From Lachnospiraceae bacterium UBA7093 (GTDB lineage Bacteria > Bacillota > Clostridia > Lachnospirales > Lachnospiraceae), in contig DKYT01000011.1 in NCBI GenBank assembly GCA_002492465.1, positions 1,728 to 65,727 of the forward strand: a stretch of 64,000 nt of DNA, given 5' to 3'. The notes below the pieces were generated by a model. That model saw nothing but the letters and a program-made list of their open reading frames with translations. It made no database searches and was not told the origin of the DNA. Below are positions 54,051 to 61,268 of this stretch, one piece after another. Position numbers and translations under genes: made by a program. Each line of letters opens with the position of its first letter. The first letter of the stretch is position 1.

Positions 54051-54060
54051 ACGGTCTTCC

Positions 54061-54450
54061 TCATTCATTATCGTACATGCTTGCTAAATTTCTCAGATTG
54101 CTGTAATAGTGCTTCAGGCTTTTCTTTGCCTTATTATATCTGGTACTGAACAAAACGTAAGAGATTACCCCATACGCTCCCACCACACATAAATATAATA
54201 TGACAATGCTCTTGCCGTATTCCAGCAAATCCATTTTATAAATATCCTGCATCAATTCTTCAAAATTATAAAAGGCATAAATTCCAAACAATGCAAAAAA
54301 CGAAATTGTAGCAGCAATTACTGACTTTAATACCTGAAATCCTATATAATCCCCCCGGAAATAATTCATTACCGCAATGTTCTTTTTCCCTTCGTGCATT
54401 TCATAGGATGCCAGCTTGGTCATAAGGATGACCTTTTCTTCATTTATCAT
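54061..54450 (-). CDS. Small membrane protein of unknown function, 129 aa
   Basis: Two clear hydrophobic helices, at about 43-63 and 82-104, with charged cytoplasmic ends (EMHEGKKNIAVMNYFRGDY and NKAKKSLKHYYSNLRNLAS). The length is short and no motif is recognisable. It is 10 bp upstream of the polytopic protein at 53091. Both lie between the YvyF-like gene and cdaA. The pair may be partners, but the sequence does not show it. The ATG has AAAGG nine bases before it. Confidence 0.72.
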   Translation of the reverse strand: MINEEKVILMTKLASYEMHEGKKNIAVMNYFRGDYIGFQVLKSVIAATISFFALFGIYAFYNFEELMQDIYKMDLLEYGKSIVILYLCVVGAYGVISYVLFSTRYNKAKKSLKHYYSNLRNLASMYDNE

Positions 54451-54508
54451 AGTTTTGTACCTTTCGGCAGCTCAACCCGCCTGACTCATCCGGAAACGCT
54501 CCCCTGGA

Positions 54509-54919
54509 TTAAAGGAAACGCATCCTGTCCCGCTCGCTCTTCTTGGGAGCCGGCTGAGGCGCTACCACCTTAGGCTTATCCTTCCCTATGGCATGGTTGA
54601 ATTCATTGCTCATCTCTCTCTTACATTTTTCGCAGAAACGCCCTGATTTAATCATCGCGCCACAGCTCTCACATGGTATTCTGATAGGCGAATCGTCAGC
54701 AAACTGAAGGCGATCTTCTCGAATCCATTGACGGATCTGGGCAGGATCCACATCGCATTCCTCCGAAACCTCCATAATGTCTGATCCCGGATGATCCTGT
54801 ACATATTTTTTTACTTCCTGAAACTTGCTTTCCAGAGCTTCCCTGCAGCGGGGACACATAATCGGTCCCACCACATAATTAAACACTCTGCCGCATTTCC
54901 TGCAATTACGTACATTCAT
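54509..54919 (-). CDS. YvyF-like flagellar operon protein, 136 aa
   Basis: Zinc-ribbon protein resembling the flagellar operon family that includes Bacillus YvyF. CRKCG at residues 6-10 pairs with CPRC near 22-25, and CESCG near 83-87 pairs with CEKCK near 94-98. A helix-turn-helix-like block (SDIMEVSEECDVDPAQIRQWI) lies between them. The tail is basic with Pro/Ala. In Bacillus this gene follows comFC, exactly as here. Its role in the flagellar system is not clear. The two paired CxxC knuckles make zinc binding likely. Confidence 0.85.
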   Translation of the reverse strand: MNVRNCRKCGRVFNYVVGPIMCPRCREALESKFQEVKKYVQDHPGSDIMEVSEECDVDPAQIRQWIREDRLQFADDSPIRIPCESCGAMIKSGRFCEKCKREMSNEFNHAIGKDKPKVVAPQPAPKKSERDRMRFL

Positions 54920-54951
54920 AACCCCTACCTCCTGTATTCGTTACATTGATT

Positions 54952-55662
54952 TTAGATTCCTCTTCCGATTGTCAATGTCATAAAGCAAACGCTTTTGATG
55001 CCAGCCCCGTGCAAAGTCTCTGTCATTGCGTCAATCGTGCTGCCAGTAGTATATATATCGTCTATAATAACAATCGTATTTAATTTTACATCATTTTGCC
55101 GGATTTTAAAAGCCTTTTTCAAATTATTTTGCCTTTCCTGATGGCTCAGGTTCTTAAGAGGCTGTGTCCGCTTCGTTCTGACAATCAAAGTTTTATTGAC
55201 GGGAATCCCGGAAAGTCTTGAAAGCTGATCCGCTACCAGCTCCGCCTGATTATATCCCCGCTTTCTTTTCCGGGAAGCATGAGCCGGAACCGGTATCAAT
55301 GCATCCGGTTCCACCGCCGAAAGCCATGCCGCTTTTTTCTCATACAATTCTTTTCCGTAAAATTCAGCGTACTCCATCCTTCCGGCATATTTAAACCGAA
55401 AAATAGAATCCGCCATACTTCCATAATCATACAGCGCTGTTCCCCTCTGAAACAGATGGGGAATCCTTTCACAGTCGCCACAGTATTCCTGTTCTTCCTT
55501 CCTCAACTGTTTTCCGCATTTCAGGCAGCAAGGCTCCCTGATATATAAAATCTTTTCCCTGCATTTTCCGCACACCTGCTCTCCCGGACGATCTGTAAGC
55601 CGGTCGCACACCACACATCGTCTGGGAAAGAGTAAATCCAATAGCCTCTTTCCTACTGCCAT
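54952..55662 (-). CDS. comFC: ComFC-type phosphoribosyltransferase-fold protein, 236 aa
   Basis: Competence-associated protein (ComF family) needed for DNA uptake in Bacillus and related lineages. Four CxxC knuckles fill the first 80 residues (CVVC, CGKC, CLKC, CGDC), and a PRTase-like domain follows with the PRPP loop TIVIIDDIYTTGST near 195-208. RKRGYNQAELVADQLS is a further family block. Its start overlaps the end of recD2 by 10 bp, so the two are cotranslated. Natural competence is not shown by this alone. Confidence 0.93.
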   Translation of the reverse strand: MAVGKRLLDLLFPRRCVVCDRLTDRPGEQVCGKCREKILYIREPCCLKCGKQLRKEEQEYCGDCERIPHLFQRGTALYDYGSMADSIFRFKYAGRMEYAEFYGKELYEKKAAWLSAVEPDALIPVPAHASRKRKRGYNQAELVADQLSRLSGIPVNKTLIVRTKRTQPLKNLSHQERQNNLKKAFKIRQNDVKLNTIVIIDDIYTTGSTIDAMTETLHGAGIKSVCFMTLTIGRGI

Positions 55663-57902
55663 TCTGCCTCCAATTCCTCAATTTCACATATTCTGTCCCG
55701 CAGACTGGTATATCGCTTGTTCTGCTTCTCATTCCGGATCATATCGAACACCGTCTGTCTGCTTCCTAAAATGGTAACGCACTTTCTGGCACGGGTTACC
55801 GCCGTATACAAAAGATTCCGGTTAAAAAGCATTTTGGGTCCGGACAAAATGGGGAGAAGCACTGCCGGATACTCGCTTCCCTGGGATTTATGTATGGTCA
55901 CCGCATAGGCAAGCTCTATTTCATCCAACCCCGCAAAGGGATATTCGATCCTCTTCTGTTCATCATATTCCACCGTGAGAAGCTGTGCCGTTTCGTCGAT
56001 CTCCCTGATAATCCCCGTGTCTCCGTTAAATACTCCCGTTCCTTTATCAATGGGTATTCCGTATCTGCTCACAATCTCCCACTGAATCTGATAATTATTT
56101 TTGATCTGCATGACCTTATCCCCTACCCGGAAAAGTCTCTCTCCAGATGCATATTCCTTCTTCGCGGGAGAGGGGGGATTTAAATATTTCTGTAAAATCT
56201 GATTTAAAACTTCTACGCCCAGATTTCCTCTGCGCATAGGCGTAAGCACCTGTATATCATACGGTTCCGCCTCTACATAAGGAGGAAGCTTTTCCCGAAT
56301 CAGCTGAATCATATGCTTATAGATTACATTCACATCGTTTCTTTCCAAAAAGAAAAAATCTCTGCTTTTATTGTTCAGTTCAATATCTTCTCCCCTGTTG
56401 ATTTTATGGGCGTTCACCACAATGTCGCTTTCACCTGCCTGCCTGAAGATTCTCTCCAGTTTTACCACCGGAAAAGCGCCGCTTGCGATCACATCCTGCA
56501 AAACCTGCCCCGGACCTACGCTGGGCAGCTGATCCACATCCCCCACCATAATCAGCCGTGTTCCCACGCTGACTGCACACAAAAGCGCTTTAAACAGATA
56601 AATATCCACCATGGACATTTCATCGATGATCAATACATCCGTTTCCAAGGGATTTTCCTCATTTCGTTCAAACTGATCCTTTTTCCCTTCCGCTGCCGCT
56701 CCGGCGCTGACCTCCAGAAGCCGGTGTATCGTCTTTGCCTCATAACCTGTTGCCTCTGTCATCCGCTTCGCCGCTCTTCCCGTAGGCGCCGCCAACAGAA
56801 TGTCCATACCCTGAGACTCAAAATACCGTATAATCGTATTGATGGTAGTGGTCTTCCCCGTTCCCGGTCCTCCGGACAAAACCATAATTCCTGATCTTAC
56901 GCTTTGAAACACGGCATGCCTTTGCAGTTCGTCCAAAAGAATTCCATGTTCTTCTTCCATTTCTTCAAACAGAAGCCTGACCTTTTCCTCCTCCGCCGGA
57001 AGCAGCTCATCTGTCATAGTCACATTCAGATCGTGCAGCATTCTTGCACAGTTCAGCTCCGCATAATAGTAAGCGGCGGCATATACTCTTAACTCTTCAT
57101 CCTTTTTTTTCATCACAATTTTTCTGTCCATGGAAAGGTTTGCCAGCTGCGGCGCCACCGCTTCCCCAGGCAGTTCCAGCAGTTCCGCCGTACGCTGCTT
57201 TAGGACCTCCTCCGGAAGATAAACGTGTCCTTCCGCTGACGCCTGAAGCAATACATACAAAATACCACTTCGGATCCGGTAATCCGAATCTGTGTGAATT
57301 CCGATTCTTCCAGCAATTTCATCCGCAATCTTAAACCCTACCCCTTCAATATCTTCCGCAAGCCTATAGGGATTTTCCTTCATAATTCCATATAATTCCA
57401 TACCGTATTGATTGTAAATCTTAACGGCAAGGGTATTGGATATTCCATATCTTTGCAGGAAAACAAAAGCCTCCCGCATATCTCTTTTTTCCCTCATTTG
57501 AAGAGCAATCTCTCTCGCTTTCCGCTCGCTGATCCCCTTCACCTCGGCAAGCCGCTCCGGTTCCTCCTCGACAATGCGGAAGGTATCCCTTCCAAAGGTC
57601 TTAACAATCCTTGCCGCCATTGCTTCCCCAATGCCTTTGATTGCCCCTGACCCAAGATAGCGTTCCATACTGACCACATCGTCAGGCGCCGTCACCTGAC
57701 AGCTCTCGACCTTCAGTTGATGTCCATATACAGGGTGCTCCACATAGCTTCCTGTCAGCTTCAAAGTCTCCCCCGCTTCCACCGACCGGAAGGTTCCGAC
57801 GCAGATCAGCTCTTCACCCTCCACCACCATTGCCAGTACCCCATAGCCATTTTCCCTGTTTTGGTAAATAATATGATCTACATAACCTGTGACTGTTTCC
57901 AA
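55653..57902 (-). CDS. recD2: RecD2-like ATP-dependent DNA helicase, 749 aa
   Basis: 5'-3' DNA helicase of superfamily 1 acting in repair. An N-terminal OB-like domain and helix-hairpin-helix region (about 75-180) precede the motor. The nucleotide loop is LSGGPGTGKTTT near residue 345, the Walker B is VLIIDEMSMVD, QLPSVGPGQVLQDV lies downstream, and the C-terminal AVTIHKSQGSEYPAV is motif V. Residues YTAVTRARKCV end the motor. The start is TTG at 57902, supported by GGGAGG six bases upstream. The preceding terminator leaves only 17 bp, so no separate promoter can be seen. Confidence 0.93.
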   Translation of the reverse strand: METVTGYVDHIIYQNRENGYGVLAMVVEGEELICVGTFRSVEAGETLKLTGSYVEHPVYGHQLKVESCQVTAPDDVVSMERYLGSGAIKGIGEAMAARIVKTFGRDTFRIVEEEPERLAEVKGISERKAREIALQMREKRDMREAFVFLQRYGISNTLAVKIYNQYGMELYGIMKENPYRLAEDIEGVGFKIADEIAGRIGIHTDSDYRIRSGILYVLLQASAEGHVYLPEEVLKQRTAELLELPGEAVAPQLANLSMDRKIVMKKKDEELRVYAAAYYYAELNCARMLHDLNVTMTDELLPAEEEKVRLLFEEMEEEHGILLDELQRHAVFQSVRSGIMVLSGGPGTGKTTTINTIIRYFESQGMDILLAAPTGRAAKRMTEATGYEAKTIHRLLEVSAGAAAEGKKDQFERNEENPLETDVLIIDEMSMVDIYLFKALLCAVSVGTRLIMVGDVDQLPSVGPGQVLQDVIASGAFPVVKLERIFRQAGESDIVVNAHKINRGEDIELNNKSRDFFFLERNDVNVIYKHMIQLIREKLPPYVEAEPYDIQVLTPMRRGNLGVEVLNQILQKYLNPPSPAKKEYASGERLFRVGDKVMQIKNNYQIQWEIVSRYGIPIDKGTGVFNGDTGIIREIDETAQLLTVEYDEQKRIEYPFAGLDEIELAYAVTIHKSQGSEYPAVLLPILSGPKMLFNRNLLYTAVTRARKCVTILGSRQTVFDMIRNEKQNKRYTSLRDRICEIEELEAEWQ

Positions 57903-57918
57903 GAAAACCTCCCATTGA

Positions 57919-57970
57919 TAAAAAGGCTGCCAAATAAGACGGTTACCCGTCTTATTTCAGCAGCCTTTAT
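57919..57970 (-). terminator. Terminator after the flagellar rod operon
   Basis: Two stacked stems, AAAGGCTGC/GCAGCCTTT outside and AAATAAGACGG/CCGTCTTATTT inside, with TTTTTATC on the minus strand. It sits between the rod-binding gene and recD2. Confidence 0.82.
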
Positions 57971-57982
57971 TTTCTCTTTTGA

Positions 57983-58330
57983 TTATAAATTATAGTTGCG
58001 CTTCATCTGCTCATAAAGGGTCTGGGCAAGCCCCAATCCCTGAAGCTCCGTAGAGGTTGCCGCAAGCTTCTGGATCGCATTATCCTGAAAATAGTCCACC
58101 AGATTGTTATTTGGATCTTTGCTGTCCGACTTAAAAACATCTACCGTCTTCTGCATTTCCTTGAATACCTGCTCCAGGAAATAAGCCTCAAACTGTTTGC
58201 AGGCATCCAGCAGTTCATCGTCAGACGCCTGGGCATAATTGGTTCCATCTATAGTTTCTTTCAGTTTTGTCTCCGCAGCGCTCTGGTTCTTCAGATAATC
58301 TGTATATGTAGAAATTCCGCCTATATCCAT
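57983..58330 (-). CDS. Rod-binding protein (FlgJ N-terminal domain type), 115 aa
   Basis: Short protein matching the N-terminal rod-binding domain of FlgJ without the muramidase domain, as in many Firmicutes. Characteristic sequence is DDELLDACKQFEAYFLEQVFKEMQKTV near 38-64, then NNLVDYFQDNAIQKLA and GLGLAQTLYEQMKRN. It probably caps or organises assembly of the flagellar rod. It is the last gene of the run mbl, flgF, flgG and this gene, 33 bp after flgG. A separate muramidase for passing the peptidoglycan is not in the window. Confidence 0.87.
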   Translation of the reverse strand: MDIGGISTYTDYLKNQSAAETKLKETIDGTNYAQASDDELLDACKQFEAYFLEQVFKEMQKTVDVFKSDSKDPNNNLVDYFQDNAIQKLAATSTELQGLGLAQTLYEQMKRNYNL

Positions 58331-58363
58331 CTGCTCTTTTCCTTTCTCTATTCCTTACAAGCC

Positions 58364-59188
58364 TTAACGCTTCAGATTATTTGCCGTCTGCATCATTTCA
58401 TCTGTGGTGGTAATGGCTTTTGAATTCATTTCATAAGCACGCTGCGCTACGATCAGATTCACCATTTCATCCGCCACCTGCACGTTAGAGCCCTCCAGAT
58501 AATTCTGAACCATACGGCTTCTTACTACATTTCTGTTGGTGGCTTCGTTCAATGCCTCTCCGCTTGCAGGAGAAACCGCCCAAAGGGTATCGCCCTTTCT
58601 GATCAATCCTCCCCGGTTGTTAAACTGATACATGCCGATGGTTGCCTCTCCCTGAATGGGCTGAGGATTTCCGTTGGCATCAGGGTAGCAAAGGGTTCCC
58701 TCATTGGTAATGGTAATTCTGGTGGTCACATAATTTGCCGGTAAAGTAATGGTGCCGCCCCTGGTATTCAAAACCGGGAGTCCGTCCTGATTGGTAAGCA
58801 TCATGGTGCCGTTTCCGCTGGTCGCCCAGGTAAAATCGCCGTTACGGGTATAATAGGTCTCCCCATCTCCGCCGCGGATTGCAAAATAGCCTTCTCCCTC
58901 TATGGCAAAAGAAGTAGGACTGTTGGAGGAAAGCAGGCTTCCCTGTGTAAAAATAGAATTAATGGATGAGTTTCTTACACCCAGCCCCACCTGGGAACTG
59001 GTAGGCTTGGGGTCTCCGTTTGCCGTGGTAGTCGCTGTCTGCAAGGTCTGATAAAGCAATGACTTAAACTGTGCCACCTGGGACTTATATCCTACTGTAT
59101 TCACGTTTGCCAGATTATTTGCAATCGTATCCACATTTGTCTGCTGGGCGTTCATACCCGTTGCCGCAGTCCATAAACTCCTAACCAT
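58364..59188 (-). CDS. flgG: Flagellar basal-body rod protein FlgG/FlhP type, 274 aa
   Basis: Rod or hook-basal-body protein. The N-terminal helix WTAATGMNAQQTNVDTIANN and the C-terminal block MVNLIVAQRAYEMNSKAIT are the defining termini of the rod/hook family. The centre shows FAIEGEGYFAIRGGDGETYY and a beta-rich segment. ATG 59188 is chosen because GAGGAG lies upstream. Codons before it in frame (from 59242) have no ribosome site and run into a hairpin. It is the FlhP-position gene next to mbl and the FlhO-position gene, the order known from Bacillus. Confidence 0.93.
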   Translation of the reverse strand: MVRSLWTAATGMNAQQTNVDTIANNLANVNTVGYKSQVAQFKSLLYQTLQTATTTANGDPKPTSSQVGLGVRNSSINSIFTQGSLLSSNSPTSFAIEGEGYFAIRGGDGETYYTRNGDFTWATSGNGTMMLTNQDGLPVLNTRGGTITLPANYVTTRITITNEGTLCYPDANGNPQPIQGEATIGMYQFNNRGGLIRKGDTLWAVSPASGEALNEATNRNVVRSRMVQNYLEGSNVQVADEMVNLIVAQRAYEMNSKAITTTDEMMQTANNLKR

Positions 59189-59224
59189 CTTTCTCCTCAT
59201 TTCTGCGCGGCTTTTTGTGCATAT

Positions 59225-59284
59225 CAAGTTTGTGGATGCCACGCAGACACAAACTTGCGGATTGAAAATTTCTAATTTTCAATC
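59225..59284 (-). repeat. Two tandem intercistronic hairpins
   Basis: GATTGAAAATT/AATTTTCAATC (11 bp, loop of 3, at 59260-59284) and CAAGTTTGTG/CACAAACTTG (10 bp, loop of 13, at 59225-59257) lie in the 105-bp gap between flgF and flgG. Neither is followed by a T run, so they are unlikely to be full terminators. RNA processing or differential expression of the two rod proteins is the inference. Confidence 0.7.
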
Positions 59285-59293
59285 TGTGCCTCC

Positions 59294-60070
59294 TTAAATT
59301 CTGCCAAGCTGATTTGCCGCAATATCCAATGTACCGTCATAGGTGGTGATCACCTTCTGATTTGTCTCATATGCACGGGAAACAGTAATCATATTCACCA
59401 TCTCTGTCACCACTGAAATATTAGATGTCTCCAGAAAACCGGAACGTATCTCAGCAGGCGCCTCCGTTTCCTGAGCGCCCTCTATAGGTTGAAAATAATT
59501 TTCTCCGTAGCGCTCCAGATAATCATAATTTTCGAAATCCGTCACCTGGATGGTTGCCACAACCCTTCCGTCCTGTATGATCTGTCCGCTGCTGTTGATC
59601 TCTGTGGTAAGGAGTGGATCCACCTCAATGTAAGAACCGTTCTCATCCAACACAGGATCGCCGTCTCTGGTAACCAAACGTCCCTCCTGGGTCAGAGTAA
59701 AATCACCGTCTCTGGTGTATTTTACGGAGGTTTCCCCCGCCTTATTTGTAAACTCTACCGCAAAGAAACCGGAATCCGTAAGGGCAAGGTCATAAGGATT
59801 GCCTGTGGACTTGATAGGTCCCTGAGAAAAGTCCGTATAGCCCTCTCCGATCTTCACACCCGGGTGATTGACGCCCAGCCTCCTGGAAAGGTGCGCTCCC
59901 TCAGAAGAATCCTTAATCTTATATGCTAAAATAGCGTCAAAGGACTGGCTGGTGGCTCCTTCTTTTTTAAAACCGTTGGTATCCGCATTTGCCAGATTGT
60001 TGGTAAGCACATCCATTCTGTGCTGTTCGTTGATCATGCCTGTGTAGGCAGTATACAAACCCTTTACCAT
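59294..60070 (-). CDS. flgF: Flagellar basal-body rod protein FlgF/FlhO type, 258 aa
   Basis: Rod protein. N-terminal landmarks are GLYTAYTGMINEQHRMDVLTN, and NNLANADTNGFKKEG, and the C-terminal MVNMITVSRAYETNQKVITTYD is standard. The central segment contains LALTDSGFFAVEFTNKAGE and the beta-rich TRDGDFTLTQEGRLVTRDGD. The length fits FlhO/FlgF of Firmicutes. It follows mbl by 30 bp, matching the Bacillus order mbl-flhO-flhP. Whether it forms proximal or distal rod cannot be told from sequence. Confidence 0.92.
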   Translation of the reverse strand: MVKGLYTAYTGMINEQHRMDVLTNNLANADTNGFKKEGATSQSFDAILAYKIKDSSEGAHLSRRLGVNHPGVKIGEGYTDFSQGPIKSTGNPYDLALTDSGFFAVEFTNKAGETSVKYTRDGDFTLTQEGRLVTRDGDPVLDENGSYIEVDPLLTTEINSSGQIIQDGRVVATIQVTDFENYDYLERYGENYFQPIEGAQETEAPAEIRSGFLETSNISVVTEMVNMITVSRAYETNQKVITTYDGTLDIAANQLGRI

Positions 60071-60100
60071 GTAAATTCTCCTTCAAATGGAAATCATGTC

Positions 60101-61093
60101 TTAATCTTCTCTGTAGCCCGCAAGAAATTCTACATACTTGCCTGTTCCCACAGCTACCGCCGTCATGGGATCTTCCGCCGTCATAGTGTTAATGCCTGTC
60201 TTTTCTGCAATCAGATCCTCAAGACCTCTCAGCAGACTTCCCCCTCCTGTCAGCACGATTCCTCTGTCCGCAATATCTGCGGCAAGCTCCGGCGGCGTTT
60301 TTTCAAGAACGCTGTGAATGGTTTCTATAATCTGCGCCGTTGCTTCCTTAAGCGCTTCCTCCGTCTCTTCAGAAGAAACCTTTAATGTTTTGGGAAGACC
60401 TGTCACCAGATTACGTCCTCTTACATCCATATAATCCGTTTCGGCACGCTTAAACGCAGAACCGATCTTGATCTTAATGTCCTCCGCCGTTCTTTCGCCG
60501 ATCAGCAGATTATGTTTCTTTCTCATATATCTCACCAGAGCTTCGTCAAAGTCATCTCCGGCAATTTTGATGGAGGCGCTGACCACCGTACCTCCCAGAG
60601 AGATAACGGCAATGTCCGAGGTGCCTCCCCCTATATCTACAATCATGTTTCCGCAGGGTTTGGAGATATCGATTCCCGCACCGATTGCTGCGGCAATAGG
60701 CTCCTCTATAATATGAACATCCCTTGCCCCCGCCTGCATGGTTGCATCCTCAACCGCTTTCTTTTCTACTTCCGTAACGCCGCTGGGTACACAGACTGCT
60801 ATTCTCGGCTTCCGGAAGGTTTTCTTTCCCATTGCCTTCTGGATAAAATATTTCATCATCTGTTCCGTTACTTTGTAATCGGAAATAACACCCTGTCGCA
60901 GGGGACGCACAGCCACGATATTTCCGGGGGTTCTTCCCAACATCAGTCTCGCATCCTCTCCGATGGCTCTGATCCGATTGGTATCTCTGTCAAATGCCAC
61001 CACGGAAGGCTCCTTTAAAACAACGCCTCTTCCTCTGATGTAAACCAATATGCTGGCGGTTCCCAAATCAATTCCGATATCTGTGTACTGCAT
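60101..61093 (-). CDS. mbl: MreB-family actin homologue (Mbl position), 330 aa
   Basis: Bacterial actin that directs lateral wall synthesis. The phosphate loops and hinge of the actin fold are visible: IGIDLGTASILVYI, MIVDIGGGTSDIAVISLGG and IVLTGGGSLLRGLE. The start MQYTDIGIDLGTASI lacks a long amphipathic N-terminal helix. Gene order with flgF and flgG is that of Bacillus mbl, which is why I name it so. It begins a transcript with a predicted promoter at 61153-61180 and AAGGGG before its ATG. Confidence 0.93.
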   Translation of the reverse strand: MQYTDIGIDLGTASILVYIRGRGVVLKEPSVVAFDRDTNRIRAIGEDARLMLGRTPGNIVAVRPLRQGVISDYKVTEQMMKYFIQKAMGKKTFRKPRIAVCVPSGVTEVEKKAVEDATMQAGARDVHIIEEPIAAAIGAGIDISKPCGNMIVDIGGGTSDIAVISLGGTVVSASIKIAGDDFDEALVRYMRKKHNLLIGERTAEDIKIKIGSAFKRAETDYMDVRGRNLVTGLPKTLKVSSEETEEALKEATAQIIETIHSVLEKTPPELAADIADRGIVLTGGGSLLRGLEDLIAEKTGINTMTAEDPMTAVAVGTGKYVEFLAGYRED

Positions 61094-61152
61094 TACGTGT
61101 ACCCCTTTCTATTTTGAATCATAATAAACTATTTTCAGACACATACAGCATT

Positions 61153-61180
61153 ATTATAACCCATAGAAATATTTTTTCAA
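61153..61180 (-). promoter_or_regulatory. Promoter of the mbl-flgF-flgG operon
   Basis: Reading leftward, TTGAAA (61175-61180), a 16-bp spacer and TATAAT (61153-61158), 60 bp before the mbl ATG. It is a sigma-A-like promoter, not a flagellar one. Confidence 0.65.
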
Positions 61181-61221
61181 AGGGATTTCACAAAAAATTA
61201 ATAAAAATGGACGCAACATCT

Positions 61222-61241
61222 AAAACGGTTCCCTCCGTTTT
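61222..61241 (-). terminator. Weak hairpin after uvrA
   Basis: AAAACGG/CCGTTTT with a six-base loop, 28 bp beyond the uvrA stop codon. Only four T follow it on the minus strand. Confidence 0.5.
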
Positions 61242-61268
61242 CAACGCCGCATCCATGCCTTATTACAG

